DNA from: Membranipora membranacea
Lineage: Eukaryota; Bryozoa; Gymnolaemata; Cheilostomatida; Membraniporidae
DNA: 64,000 bases
Reading direction: 5' to 3'
Assembly (NCBI GenBank): GCA_914767715.1
Contig: OU612067.1
Location: 17,859,001-17,923,000, forward strand
In this document: positions 50,301 through 61,605 of the stretch, piece after piece
Layout of the letters: each line of letters begins with the position of its first letter
Position numbering within the stretch: the stretch's first letter is position 1
The notes under the pieces: generated by a model
Database searches by the model: none
The model's input: only the letters and a program-made list of their open reading frames with translations
Told to the model about the DNA's origin: nothing
Translations under genes and position numbers: made by a program

Positions 50301-53300
50301 GCGGGCGCATCTCAGCAAGAAGTGGTCGCTTCATTCCAGCGCGTACTTTTGTATGATTTTGTATACTATCTAGTCTAATAAGCTAGTCATTTTTGTAATG
50401 ATATTTCTCACCATTTTTTTTACATTATCACATTGTAAAACAGAGCAATATATGCTAGCTCTAACTTTTATTTCACTTTTTATCTTTCCAATTCCGATTG
50501 TAATCACTGTCTCATTTGCTTACACTAGTACTGACAGGAATTTATAGTCCATGCAACAACAACTGTGGTCAAGACAGCTACTCAGAGCACACAGGAGGAA
50601 ATGTTTGCCATTAAACGCTGGCTTGAAATAGAAAAATTCAATTGACTAGCTAACCTTTACTCCCCCCTCATTGCTTTATATAAACTTATCAAATCTGAGC
50701 CTTCACTTTATAACCAATACTCTAGCTCAACTAGACCTAATATTTACTGCACTAGGGAATGCAATATTTCAAATTAACTTAGGCCACACCAAATTGATGT
50801 CCTGATCTAGATTTACCTCCCTCCTCTAAAATATTATCTGGATCATAGAAATAAACTGAAATTACCTCCAGCCGATCATTCTCTAAATTATTGTAAAAAT
50901 AACACAAAATGTGTGATAAAATGAATTTCCCTCCAGCGTCCTCTCCATAATTGCCAAAAATAAAACAATAAAATGGAATTCCCTCTAGCCTCTTCTAGTA
51001 TTTTGGCATAAAATGAAAAATAATATACCTCCTCCCTCCTCCAAAATTCCTTCTTGCTGGTCATCTAGATCAAGACATTAATTTGGTGTGGCCTTAGCTT
51101 AACTTAATTTTTTAAGTAGTAAAAACCTTCATGAGAGAGGAGTAGTTTGGCCACCGACTAAAAGATTTTGCAATGGGTCATCTCATTATTGCTCAAACTA
51201 ACAGTGAAGCTATTTTACACATTCATCAATTTCATCAATTCAATCAAACTACAGGGCCGTAGGGCGGTGGGAAAAAGTCTGGGGGGCTCAAACTACAGGG
51301 CTATGGACTATGCTGGGGAGTTTGAGGCCTTCTTATATTATATATAACTGTTCAATAATACAATATCGCGGTGACAAACCTTTGCAGTGTGTCTGTTGCT
51401 GTCAGGAATCTATCCATACTATCTGCTTTGTGCTGTGAACAGAAAATAGCGATAGTGATAATCGTGAACATCAACACAGCAGTAGTATATCAAGGTAAAA
51501 ACAGCTTGGTTTTTTTGTCAATGGACCACGTCCTACTAGATAACCAGATGCTAGTTGGGTAGAAAGTACTACGATTCAAGCAATTTATCAATATTTTGTA
51601 CTGTGCAAGGGATTGCCCTACAAGTTCATCACTCTTGTCACTGAGTTTGCTTCTGACCGATCTATCGCACCATACACAACATTGATGTGTGTGAAATCGC
51701 GGAATCATATCTGATACAAATCATAACATAAGCAACAAGATATTTGGGAATCTGATTGTTTGTATATTCTTTTTAAATCAGAAGAAAAGATTAGACTTAA
51801 ATTTCTCTCACTAACTTACAGTATCTTCAAGCACAGTACCGCAGACTAGAGCTCCATCTACTGCTGACACCTTATTCCTGTAACCACTGCTCGCCACAAA
51901 CGTCGGGATAAATAATGAGTTTGTATCTAAGCTAAACTTCTCACAATGCTCTGCAATAAGACCTTTGATTTCTCCTTTCAGATTTACATCCATACTCGAG
52001 AATTTCTGCTTGCATTGAGATAGAGGCAATCTGCAAAGAAAAACAGATCAAAATACAGTTAGCTGCATGTGAATTGAACTTGAGCCGCCTGCAGAGACTA
52101 TTCAATGATCTTATGCATTGGTGTACTCTAAAAACCTCTCATGCAACTCAACAATTGTGGACTGGGAAACTTTTTTTGAAAGCTCAACCAACTACTAGTA
52201 TTGACAAAAGGGGCTATATGAGTACCTTTATTTGATATATACATCATTTCCCGATGAACGACTTACACAAATTGCGTCATGAGACCAACGTGTGTGTAAT
52301 TCAGATAGCCTCCTATAATATATAAGCAACTCGACCGCTATCTACCAGCAGTTTTACTCCAGTGACAGCCTAGACACACCCAACAACAGATAAACATGTC
52401 AAGGTAACCTACTAATGTATGAGGGTTACATTGCTAAAATAATGATTTGCCCTGTCAATCACAGTTTTGATGATTTTTTTTCAACTTTCACTAAAAGGTG
52501 CCAGCCATGTGTGTGTCAAGTATTAAAGCAGTGATCCATTCGTAGCGATTGGCGACAGAACAATACAAAATGGATGGATGAGATTGGCCGTCGATCAAAT
52601 TTCTGACTCAACGCATGCATACTAACCCCATTACAGCCAAGAATTCCTGAAAGCGGCTCTTTCCTTTAAGTGACCAGATTTTGAAGTGAGAAGCAGAGTA
52701 TATAGACTGGCTAAGACTGTCGTATATATTCCAGTGTCTGTATAAATCTGCCATCAGGTCATTATCAAAGTTTATCCTCATACTGTTCATAGAATACTCT
52801 CCATCTTCTTCATCATGTCTACAAACAGAGATTAAATAGATACATGATTCTCCTAGTATGTAGAAGCACTTGTCATAGTAATACGGTAATAGAATAAATA
52901 CATAAATACTTATACTTATCAAATTGTAGATAGATAGTGGGACAATACAGAGAAAGTTAACGTGTTACATCGAAATCAGATGGCAAAGCTTAATTAATGG
53001 AATGGTCAGAACTACTGCATGACGTGCTATAGGTCCTGGATGTAGGTCAGATTGGGTATCAGATTGACTGAAAACTCAACTGCCTCCGTAGTCTTATGAT
53101 ATACAAGTATAATAAACAACTTGCTCTAAAACATACATTTGTAGTGTACTCCTATGATATATTTATGGATAGACTGTAAGTTGATAATCACTAAAAACAA
53201 ATCAGCTTTCAAACTCATATCTCACCTACAGTATGACACCATGACACATCAAACTAATTCCACAGTAATCAATTCACAATTTTTCGAGCAAGAAACTACA

Positions 53301-56300
53301 ATTATAAGGGTAACCAACACTGATGAGCTGCAATAATAAACAGCACTCATCATGTTCAAAGCATTTTTCAGTATCGAAAAGCAAAACAGAAACTGTTTTA
53401 ACTAGCATTGATTATTTGTATAATGGAAAAACTAAAACGATGGTGTGACAAACCTTTTCGAGATTCTGCTAGCGTGATCTTGCAGAATACCAACATTTTC
53501 AAAGTAGTGATCATGATCAACTTTATGATATATGTATTGGGATGTTACTCCAATGATAGCCCACCTGAAAATAAAAGCCAGCTGACAATAAGCCAAACAG
53601 TATGCTGTGCCAACCAACCAATACTTAATTTTGCTGAAATCTAAGCCTTACTAATCTTGTTGATCATTTTGAGTGTTCAGGCTTTTTATATTATCCACAG
53701 GCCAGTCAATAGTAGGTGAGGCTGGGTACTACAATGCTGTGACAAACATGTGCTGAATATGATTCAATGAAACGCGGTATATTATATTCTACCTAGTATG
53801 TTAATGATATTCTATTCTCATTCTGTTTTTTTTCTGTTTCTTTTTTTTCTGGCACTCAGTATAAAACATTTCAAATGAGATGACTTTGACCAATAAAAGT
53901 GTATATATACATATATATATATACAGAATTTAAGTTGTCATTCATGTTTCTAGCTTGAATAAAATAGCCGATGATGATTGGCCACACACAATAATACTTC
54001 GCTCATTTTGCTTACCATAGCATATCCACTGTGTCCTGACTCATAGTAAATGCCACATTATACATGGTAAGTGCGGCTGAAGCTCCTGTATATGCAGTAG
54101 AGATATACTTGTTCATAACTTCAACCCTTAAATCATAAGAGACATCAGTATTCAATATTTGATCTAATGGTAAAACAAAAATCATTGGCCTTATAAATAG
54201 GAGTTGTTCTCTTTTTCCAAATATTGGTCAAGGAGAAATCAACTACCATTTTACCAGCCAAGGAGTTACATACTCTAACTCCTTGGTTTCATCCCACCCT
54301 CCCTGGTTTCAGCCAATGCAATTTTTTAAAACCGCAGTATAGACAATAGGCATTATCAGCTTCACATTGAAAAGTCACACAACAACGCACCTATTTTGTA
54401 GCCAAACTCTTTTTTCTTGTTTTTTCTCTAAGTATTCAGGATCGAATCTCCTCCTCTTTCCCCCGTCTTCATTCTCACTGTCAGATTCATCTTCTGAATC
54501 AGACTACAATTCAGAATAAAATATTCCTCTAAATCATTAATCAAATCTGGTATTGAATTAATGAAATGTGAATAGGAACAATGCCTGGGATCACAATATG
54601 AGACAAGCCTCAAAAAACATGGCCTTGGGACAAAGCTTACAGGCAAAAGCCTCATCTTCACTGTGATAATGTCGGCATGACAAATACTATTATCCACCTG
54701 ACATATTGCCTTATACATCTACGCTGCCCGACTCAGAGGCCGTCTAAATATCACTGCAAAAACAGCCAGGATCAGCTAGCATTAAGTTTCATGAATTTCT
54801 AGCAATATAAGACACAATGAACAATGGACTGCTTTTACACTAAAAACATTGGGTGCGTATCTTTTCAAATAATCATGATAATCAATGACCCGGTTATCAA
54901 GACTAAGTAGCGAGTATACCCTACCTCATCGTCTCTGAATATCTGCTCATATTCTGGTATATCGCTATCTAGCTGTTCCTGCTTCAGTACAATTCTTGTC
55001 TGTACAGCGTTGTAAATGTTCTCAACGCATAACGGCCTATGACTAAAATGTGAAATAATGCAATCAAACATGTGACTGAGTGACAACAACTGGGCGTGGT
55101 ATAATCCCGTATCTCTGGCTCTGCAAGATGAGAAAGTGGTACCTTCTATAGCTGTTAAAACAAAATACTATGAATGGTAGAAGTTAGTTTGTTCCCCCCA
55201 AACTCATGCCCCCGCCCGACTCTCCCCGGCCTCGATAGAAACAAGTACACCATGTAATATGTAAGGCAGGATAGAAATTTCAGGAGTGACACAGTGACAG
55301 GAGAGAAAACAGCTTGAATCGAGTACTGAAGATGGAGTTATGGGCCTCTGTTATAGTTGATAATATGTTGATAAAAAAAATCCCACCTGTCTAATATGAA
55401 GAAGACAATTTCTGGACTCGGTTGTAAAATATCTACGAGATCCATGCAGCCTCCGCAGTTAATAAACAGTACATATTTCACCTGAAAATTACACAAAACC
55501 ATATTTCACTTTTCACGCGTATGAAACGTGAGTTCTTTCCAGGTGATGAACTGAATGTATGTTGAGATTACTTTCAATATGTAGGCTTGGCTATGATATA
55601 CAACAATATGTACGAAAGGTCAAACTTTGCAGTTTGCATAGTGAGGTGTATAGATTTCACAAGCAGAGTATGGGTATCAGCAATCATTTTCTCACAACTT
55701 TTATAGTTAGTGATAGCCATAAACATACAATGTTTATGGTGCTAGCAATTGTGTGTAAGATTAGTTGGGAGAAAAGTGTTCACTCTTCAAAATTTGTCCT
55801 ACATATACCAATGTAGTGACATACTTACACTTTCAATGTTTTCGTAGTATGCGTTTTCCAGGTCCACCTTATCATTTATAGGCACTATGGTGTGAATGAC
55901 GTGATCCCAAGAGAAAAGGCACTAGAATAGAAACATGTAAAAATAGCAGTTTTTAAGGTTTTCATTTTGGTACAAAGCTACAGCACCGATAATGATATTA
56001 TACAGGAGTTCAAAAAGTAGCAAGTTGATCGAAATACATCATGGTGCTAGTTCTCTGTCTAATATATGGAAGAATATCATTCAATCATTATCTAGTATCA
56101 ATTGCAGAAATAATAAAGCTCATTATACAGTCAACAGTAAATCCCAGTTTATGAGATGTTTGTTCTCATAATCCTCTTCAATTTCATATTTATTACTACC
56201 AAACTCATGTGGCCGAAAAACATGCAGGCCACAACTTGAATAACTCTCTTACCTGAAGAATTCTAGCAGCACATATTGCATCTACATCGCTGTTCACCAT

Positions 56301-57255
56301 TACTAGTACTCTCTATAACATACACATAAATATACAACCTAGCTCTTTTTAGTACCGAACTACCTGAACATTTCACTCATAAACATACATATAAACTGGG
56401 ACTACCCAACTACCTGAACATGTCACTCATAAACATACATATAAACTGAGACTACCCATCTACCTGAACATGTCACTAATAAACATACATATAAACTGAG
56501 ACTACCAAACTACCTGAACATGTCACTCATAAACATACATATAAACTGAGACTACCCATCTACCTGAACATGTCACTCATAAACATACATATAAACTGAG
56601 ACTACCCAACTACCTGAACATGTCACTCATAAACATACATATAAACTGAGACTACCCATCTACCTGAACATGTCACTCATAAACATACATATAAACTGAG
56701 ACTACCCAACTACCTGAACATGTCACTCATAAACATAGGCTACATATAAACTGAGACGTATGTGGTTAGACTTGTTATACAGAATTTCAAATTAAGTAAA
56801 TTCTCGATTTTCTTTGATAAGCAAATGTATATGTTGAATTTTTTGTCAAACTAAATTGACTGCCTTCCTTCCTGGCACAGATCTTTATCTTAATTGATCA
56901 CAGTTGTATATGTTTTTGAATTGTCGCTTGATTTTCATTATAATGATAATATAGATTTACAAATATTTTTTGATTGTAGAATAAAGCTGAAATCCTCGGT
57001 GAACCACATTCCAAGTTCAATTGCAGAAATCATGACGTTTTTACAGCCAAAAGTCTCATCGGCTCCAATTACAGTCAATACAAAATTTTGCAGAAGAATA
57101 GTCTCGTCTGTTTATGGTCAAGTGAGATAACTCCAACCAGACTCGACACAGCGAGGTAGCCGCTTGCCATATTAAGTTTCGGAGTTTATTTGAATACTTA
57201 CATCAGTTTGGATGACTCGATAGAAGTCCCTCACAAAGTCTTTAGTGAAAACCAT
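47310..57255 (-). CDS. CDC45: CDC45 replication-initiation and helicase factor, complete, 16 exons, 568 aa
   Basis: CDC45 is a subunit of the CMG replicative helicase with MCM2-7 and GINS, acting in the nucleus. Exons in coding order: 57202-57255, 56253-56312, 55829-55921, 55387-55481, 54925-55042, 54391-54503, 54016-54126, 53454-53564, 52627-52818, 51820-52030, 51380-51432, 49874-50012, 49225-49311, 48373-48497, 48005-48081, 47310-47377. They sum to 1707 nt with every phase matching; human CDC45 is 566 aa. Landmarks: NSDVDAICAARILQ (DHH-like fold, residues 25-38), LFINCGGCMDLVDILQPSPE, SHRPLCVENIYNAVQTRIVL, the acidic loop SDSEDESDSENED, FTMSQDTVDMLWWAIIGVTSQ, YSASHFKIWSLKGKSRFQEF, GLPLSQCKQKFSSMD and the C-terminus LFLEGLLDLLSA. 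Intron 1 holds a 50-bp minisatellite and other introns hold a SINE, two MITEs and a LINE remnant. Confidence 0.98.
47888..47970. repeat. (TA)n/(TATG)n microsatellite
   Basis: An AT-alternating run with TATG interruptions in CDC45 intron 15. Shorter TA runs occur at about 49337-49352 and 53900-53925. Confidence 0.9.
48274..48318. repeat. Hairpin with a G5/C6 core
   Basis: CAAGCTTTGTTGGGGG pairs with CCCCCACCAACAAAGCTTG (A bulge). Its loop sequence GGGGGTTGGTTGGTCCCCC is almost the same as the palindrome inside the SINE at 40689-40710 (complement), so it may be a SINE-family fragment. Confidence 0.7.
48563..48718 (-). mobile_element. tRNA-derived SINE with A-tail in CDC45 intron 13
   Basis: Read on the minus strand from about 48718: a tRNA-like head with GGAGTGGCCATGGGCATGGG (A-box region) and GTGTTCAATTCCCGG (B-box region), about 80 bases of body (GTCCGACGTCAAATGCTCCT...), then GACACCAG followed by a run of nine or so As near 48565-48577. 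Head, body and A-tail are SINE hallmarks. Clear target duplications were not found. Confidence 0.75.
49664..49839. mobile_element. pogo/Tigger-like MITE, copy 2
   Basis: A 176-bp relative of the element at 6105-6288, in the same orientation, starting CAGTGTAAGC, ending GGACTGCACTG, and flanked by TA at 49662-49663 and 49840-49841. It lies in CDC45 intron 12 and ends 34 bases before exon 12 in plus coordinates. Confidence 0.8.
50126..50356 (+). pseudogene. LINE ORF2 C-terminal remnant in CDC45 intron 11
   Basis: The frame reads RLRLTYPHIENTDSRLNIAG, then LEHQCQRYADRIRADTSHAL, and ends GGRISARSGRFIPARTFV. The order (Pro-His segment, AGL..I..., short basic stretch, then an R-x-F tail) matches the extreme C-terminus of CR1/L2-type retrotransposon proteins. 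There is no RT core. Confidence 0.55.
50780..51098. mobile_element. MITE, about 318 bp
   Basis: The left end TAGGCCACACCAAATTGATG is inverted at the right (CATTAATTTGGTGTGGCCTTA), with similarity running on through CTGATCTAGAT/ATCTAGATCAAG. TTAACT occurs on both outer sides (50774-50779 and 51099-51104), possibly a target duplication. The inside is built of degenerate TACCTCC-containing units. It lies in CDC45 intron 11. Confidence 0.75.
56351..56757. repeat. 50-bp minisatellite, eight copies, in CDC45 intron 1
   Basis: TACCTGAACA recurs exactly every 50 bases from 56361 to 56711 in a unit that also holds CATAAACATACATATAAACT. Alternate units differ mainly at CCCAAC versus CCCATC. The first copy is slightly diverged and the last has a five-base insertion. 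On the transcribed strand each unit carries ATGTTCAG followed directly by GTAGTT, an acceptor-like and donor-like junction. It lies 40-450 bases upstream of CDC45 exon 2. Confidence 0.95.
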
Positions 57256-58637
57256 CTCTGCTGTCAATTGTCTTTTTCCATGAATGGATATCAATAACGC
57301 GCCAACAGGAGTAACTTAAAAAGATAATGCATCTTATTAATGAGAAAATAGAAGAAAATAGAAGAAAACAAGGGATGTGACAAATACACTCCAGTCCTTG
57401 TTGTCCAGAGTTAACTACATCATCTTTGTCCCCTTGCCTTGAGCCGTGACAGGGAATGACATTAAGGAGAGAGTGAGACAGGGGAATAAACCCCCACCCT
57501 CTGTTCACAATAAAAATCTCTCAAGATTGAGACTTACCTTTCCTCCTCAGCCAAACCTTACATTCAAATCATGTGAAATGAATAAAGTTGGCAATGTCCA
57601 GTATCAATCAACTAAGAACCACCATTTTCCTTGGTAAGTTATAAAAAAGATTGGGTTTGTGTCTTACCCTGTAGCGCTTGGTTGGTGTTTTTGGGTAGTT
57701 GATATTGACAAAATAAAGGCATACTAAGCAAGTCCTAGGAGCTTATAAGGCTCAAATAGCTACCGAACACTAAAAATACGTACTAAAAAGCATATACATA
57801 GTGCTGTATTTCTTTACTATGGAAACATTGGGCTCCTAACCAACCAGACTCCCAGCTGAGAAATGCAGTCCTATATGCATCATAAAATGTCACTGGCAGT
57901 GGTGTAAGTTATAGCTCGGGACCCTGGGTAGGTAGGTACTACGGCTGAGACTTAGACCGGGGATAGAGCGTGTTTGAATACTGGATGTAAAGACTATGCC
58001 GGGTGTCTGCGGCTTGATGTAACTTGTGAGAATAGTACTGTTCGTGTCATAGATCTTAAGTCGCCTTCAACGCTGCTAGGAAGTTGACGAAGATCAAGCT
58101 TCTGAAGAATGCCAGTGGCGTTGCTTTACCTATTTGACCCTCCACTTGAATCTGGCGGCTCTACGCAGAACAGCATAAGCATATTGGGGCAAGTTGTATG
58201 TAAGCAGTGGAGTTGACCCGTTCTGATGTAGTGAGATTGTTGCGTGCGATAAAGCTAAGAGTGGAGTTTGTTGTGCTAAAAATGTGTCCGGTATATGGCA
58301 TTCCACCGCACATCTCTGTAAAAGGCCAATCCGCTTTTGACAAATACCCATCCAGCGGTGCTAACTGGCCATCCAATTCACAATATTACATCAATCTCAA
58401 AGTGTGACTGCCAAGAACCCATCCAAATGCCTATTTGACATTTGCCGGATGTCTGAATGTCATCCGGTGGTTGGCAAATAGGCATTCGGTTGGCATTTGG
58501 ACATCCGGATTTGTTCGTCATCTGATGATGAGTGTTTACAACCCATTCCCATCTGTTACAAACCTATCCGCCTATCCACTCTATATGTATTTAAAATGGT
58601 GCTCTAATAATCAGGCTGGCTAATGCAGTGTGGGCCT
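57256..58637. other. CDC45 5' flank; no gene recognised
   Basis: It contains the CDC45 5' UTR and promoter (unresolved), overlapping open frames on both strands at 58130-58407 without family features, and an imperfect hairpin at 58427-58485 (AATGCCTATTTG...CAAATAGGCATT). Nothing else is supported. Confidence 0.5.
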
Positions 58638-59006
58638 TAGGACTGCTGCAGTTCCTGGTTTTGGGCTTGGTGTGGGTGGAGGGTGGGGGGTGGGAAGGAT
58701 GGAAGCTCTATTTGCTTTGCAGTTCCCAATTTGGCTGCACATACACTTTTAACTGCCAATGTTGGATCATTTATCTTACATTAAACACTTTCTGATTGGT
58801 TGGGTCATATTGACACATTTCAAAGCAACATCACAACAATATGATCCAACCAATCAGACAGTGTTAGTGTTATGAGAAATGATCCAACTTTGGCAGTTAA
58901 AAGTGTATGTGCAGCCAAATTGGGAACTGCAAAGCAAAAGGAGCTTCCATCCTTCCCACCCTCCACCCACACCAAGCCGAAAATCAGGAACTGCAGCAGT
59001 CCTATG
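58638..59006. mobile_element. Foldback MITE, 369 bp, with 10-bp target duplication
   Basis: The arms, about 170 bp each, are near-perfect inverted copies. The left end is TAGGACTGCTGCAGTTCCTG and the right end is CAGGAACTGCAGCAGTCCTA plus TG. GTGTGGGCCT flanks both sides (58628-58637 and 59007-59016). A 9-10 bp target duplication with long inverted repeats is typical of Mutator-like (MULE) elements. No coding sequence. Confidence 0.85.
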
Positions 59007-59016
59007 GTGTGGGCCT

Positions 59017-60616
59017 ACATCATAGATGTCATAGGGGTATAGATTTCCTTACCTCAGTTTCCGTACCTCAGATGAGGTAGCACATCCTATTGATTTGTCG
59101 AAGAAATCGGTTTAGGGATGCCTCTAAATGTTAGGACCAGGGTTTAGACCAGGGAATGTGGTTTTAACAGCATGGCGCTGTTTAGGGTTGGGCGGTTTTC
59201 TGCCCTCTCATCTCACGGATTGTCTGAGGCAGGAAACTGGCGTGGTAAATACTTTTGTTTGTGGCAACAGAGTTAGGTTCACCTCTGGCGGCTGCTCTAG
59301 TGGTCATTGTAGCGTTTTCCCTGTCTTCGGTGATTTCATCGTATGCTTTAGAGAGAGCATGGTGTTGGTTCTCGTTCTGAAGAAGGCATCTGATCTGGAG
59401 TTCAGCTACAATACTAGCATGTATACTTTGCCAATGTCCATGATCCTCATGATTGACCACGGACATTGGCAAAGTATATATATATATGCTTGTAACTCCA
59501 GATGCCTATGGCCTACATAGTTACAGTAATAATCTATCTAATTATTATTAACATACATAAATATATTTATTATATAAAAAAATGTAATCTTCACTTCAAT
59601 CTTTCCTTCCCTATCATTATGTAAAATTTGGTTGTTGTTAGATAAGTTCCCTTCTGAATGAAGTTTGCTTATGAGCACTTGCAGTAAATCAGCCAATGAT
59701 TCTGCCCGTAGGCTAGGAATTGCTTGAACGGCACCAAGCACTGCTGAGTGAATAGAATACCTCTGTCACTATTTTTCTGTAGCACCAACTCAATCTCTGT
59801 GAACTCCCGCCAGATAATTTATCAATCCATCATTGACCAATCAGAGCGACTGGGTAGTACGAGAGTTCAAAGTGTGATGGGGGTCCGAGTGGAGCCCCAA
59901 CTTTCCCAACTTGACGACTAATATGATTTTCGGTTACTATTATAGGTTTAATTAAGGCAAATGCAGGTAAATATATCAAAAGCCATCTTGATTCATATTT
60001 TTCAGGTGTGACTCACTGATCCTTGCACTGCTGCAAGCTGCAATGAATAAAAAAAATCCAACTTGATTTACTCAAGACAAAGGGCTATTATTCATTGGCC
60101 CCTGGGACTGGGACTTATATCGAGGAGTGCATAAATGCTTACATGTTGGGACTTTACTTTGCCAATGTAAAATTCTTGATGTACATATGCACAAATATAT
60201 ATCATAAAGTTTATAGGCAAGGGCCATTACAAAATAAAGTACAGTTTGAGTTCTTACTTACTTACTTACTTCCCAATTGATCCTATTCGCCGGAATAGCT
60301 GGCATAAAGGATATAATAAATAATCAGTCTATTAGTACGTAATCAGGGTTTTGGAGTTTCTGTGGGCGCTGCTCGGTAGTGTGACCCGCGAAAAAGAGAG
60401 TTAACATTTAGAAAATAAAAAACAAAAAGTGCAGCGTCATAGGCTGTCAAAAAGAGTGACATCTGTAATTGTGGTCCCCATTTTTTCATCTCTGATCAAA
60501 TTTTCAAGTCATCCGTTCAGATGATGGTCTGACGGGCACGAAAGTCCCAGTGATAGCTACATGAGCATAAATAATACAGTTCAATTTACAAATAGGTTAG
60601 AGATATTTATAGGCGG
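59017..60616. other. Intergenic; degraded repeats, hairpin, LINE 3' tail
   Basis: An inverted repeat lies at about 59392-59504 (GTATACTTTGCCAATGTCC pairs with GGACATTGGCAAAGTATAT, with outer CTGGAGTT/AACTCCAG). Minus-strand frames at 59182-59472 and 59538-59741 look weakly coding but match no family I know. Near 60255 is a short (CTTA)n run. The part next to 60617 is the 3' UTR of the LINE fragment. Confidence 0.5.
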
Positions 60617-61252
60617 TTATGGGGATGGAGGAAATATAACCTTGATGTCATGGCGTATGCGGTTGAAGTAACTGAAACGCCATGCATTTGTCCTGTGTGT
60701 CCAGCTGATGGTCTTACCTCTGGTGTTATGATCTGTAGAAAATCTAATGTAACAGTTAAGGTTCAAATCGAATAATCCGGCTTGAGTCTTTCTTAGGAAG
60801 AGTATATCTAGATCCTTGCACCTGTCGGACAAAGAAACAATGCTATGACGGTTCATACACTCAGTCACACTATCACGCTTACGTATCCAATAGATCCATC
60901 TCATAGCTTTACGTTGAACCATGTCAATGGACTTACTCAGTCCTGCCTGATGTGGCGACCAAACTTGACTGGCATACTCTAATATGGGTTTGACAACCGA
61001 GTTAAAAGCAACCAGTTTCGTTTTTGTTGGAGCCTCTCTTAGATTCCGTTTAATTAATCCTAATGACCTGTTTGCCTTAGCAACTGTTTTTGTAACGTGC
61101 GTGTTCCACTTCAAGTCTGAGTCAATATGTACCCCTAGGTACTTGATTGTGCTGGTGTTGGGTATACAACTGTCACCAAGTTTGAGACGTATGGTAGGGC
61201 TAGCCTTACCAAACTGCTGTAAAATGTTGGATAGGCCCATGTCTGGGACCAC
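60617..61252 (-). pseudogene. Non-LTR reverse transcriptase C-terminal half (LINE, 5'-truncated)
   Basis: A 211-codon frame with the post-palm RT landmarks in order: STIKYLGVHIDSDLKWNTHV, AKANRSLGLIKRNLREAP, KPILEYASQVWSPHQAGL, MVQRKAMRWIYWIRKRDSV, and the C-terminal SYFNRIRHDIKVIFP before a natural stop. This is the CR1/jockey-like LINE pattern. The YADD site and everything before it are missing, so it is a dead 5'-truncated copy. It is unrelated to the RT fragment at 26770. Confidence 0.85.
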
Positions 61253-61605
61253 AGGTCTACTCCAAAAACCTGGGATTTTGGCAATGTTTGACTGCCCCCC
61301 TCCCCCCTCGAGGATACAGCATATATATAATAATTATAATATATTTGTGCAATGTACATCAAGAATTTAGCTTAGCTCTGATTCAATGTGTGATGTGAGC
61401 TTGGACAAATTAAAACCAGTTGTGAAACTCCCACCCTTTACCTGAGTTTTAAGCTAACAAGCCAGTAGCGTAGAGTAGGTTATATGTTATTTCAAATTGT
61501 ACTTGGTTTTGTATGAAGCCAAATGCGTATGCTCATAGGATAGCTATATGTTTAAACACACTGTAAGCATCATGTCTTGACATAGAACAAGATTTTCCCT
61601 CTGTC
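61253..61605. other. Upstream flank of the right-hand gene; end of LINE fragment
   Basis: A few more bases of the LINE may be present up to about 61310, where a C-rich run and AT repeats begin. The rest should hold the promoter of the plus-strand gene at 61606. The word ACATAGAACAAG at about 61580 is inverted at 61697 inside that gene's first intron. Confidence 0.5.

Noticed and set aside
53408-53644. Plus-strand frame opposite CDC45 exon 8
   Set aside because: It is the antisense shadow of a clear CDC45 exon (53454-53564).
56351-56757. CRISPR array
   Set aside because: The 50-bp units are head-to-tail with no spacers, in a eukaryotic intron; it is a minisatellite.
59128-59520. Plus-strand 130-codon open frame as a gene
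   Set aside because: No family features or splice context; it overlaps a palindrome and a minus-strand frame of equal quality.
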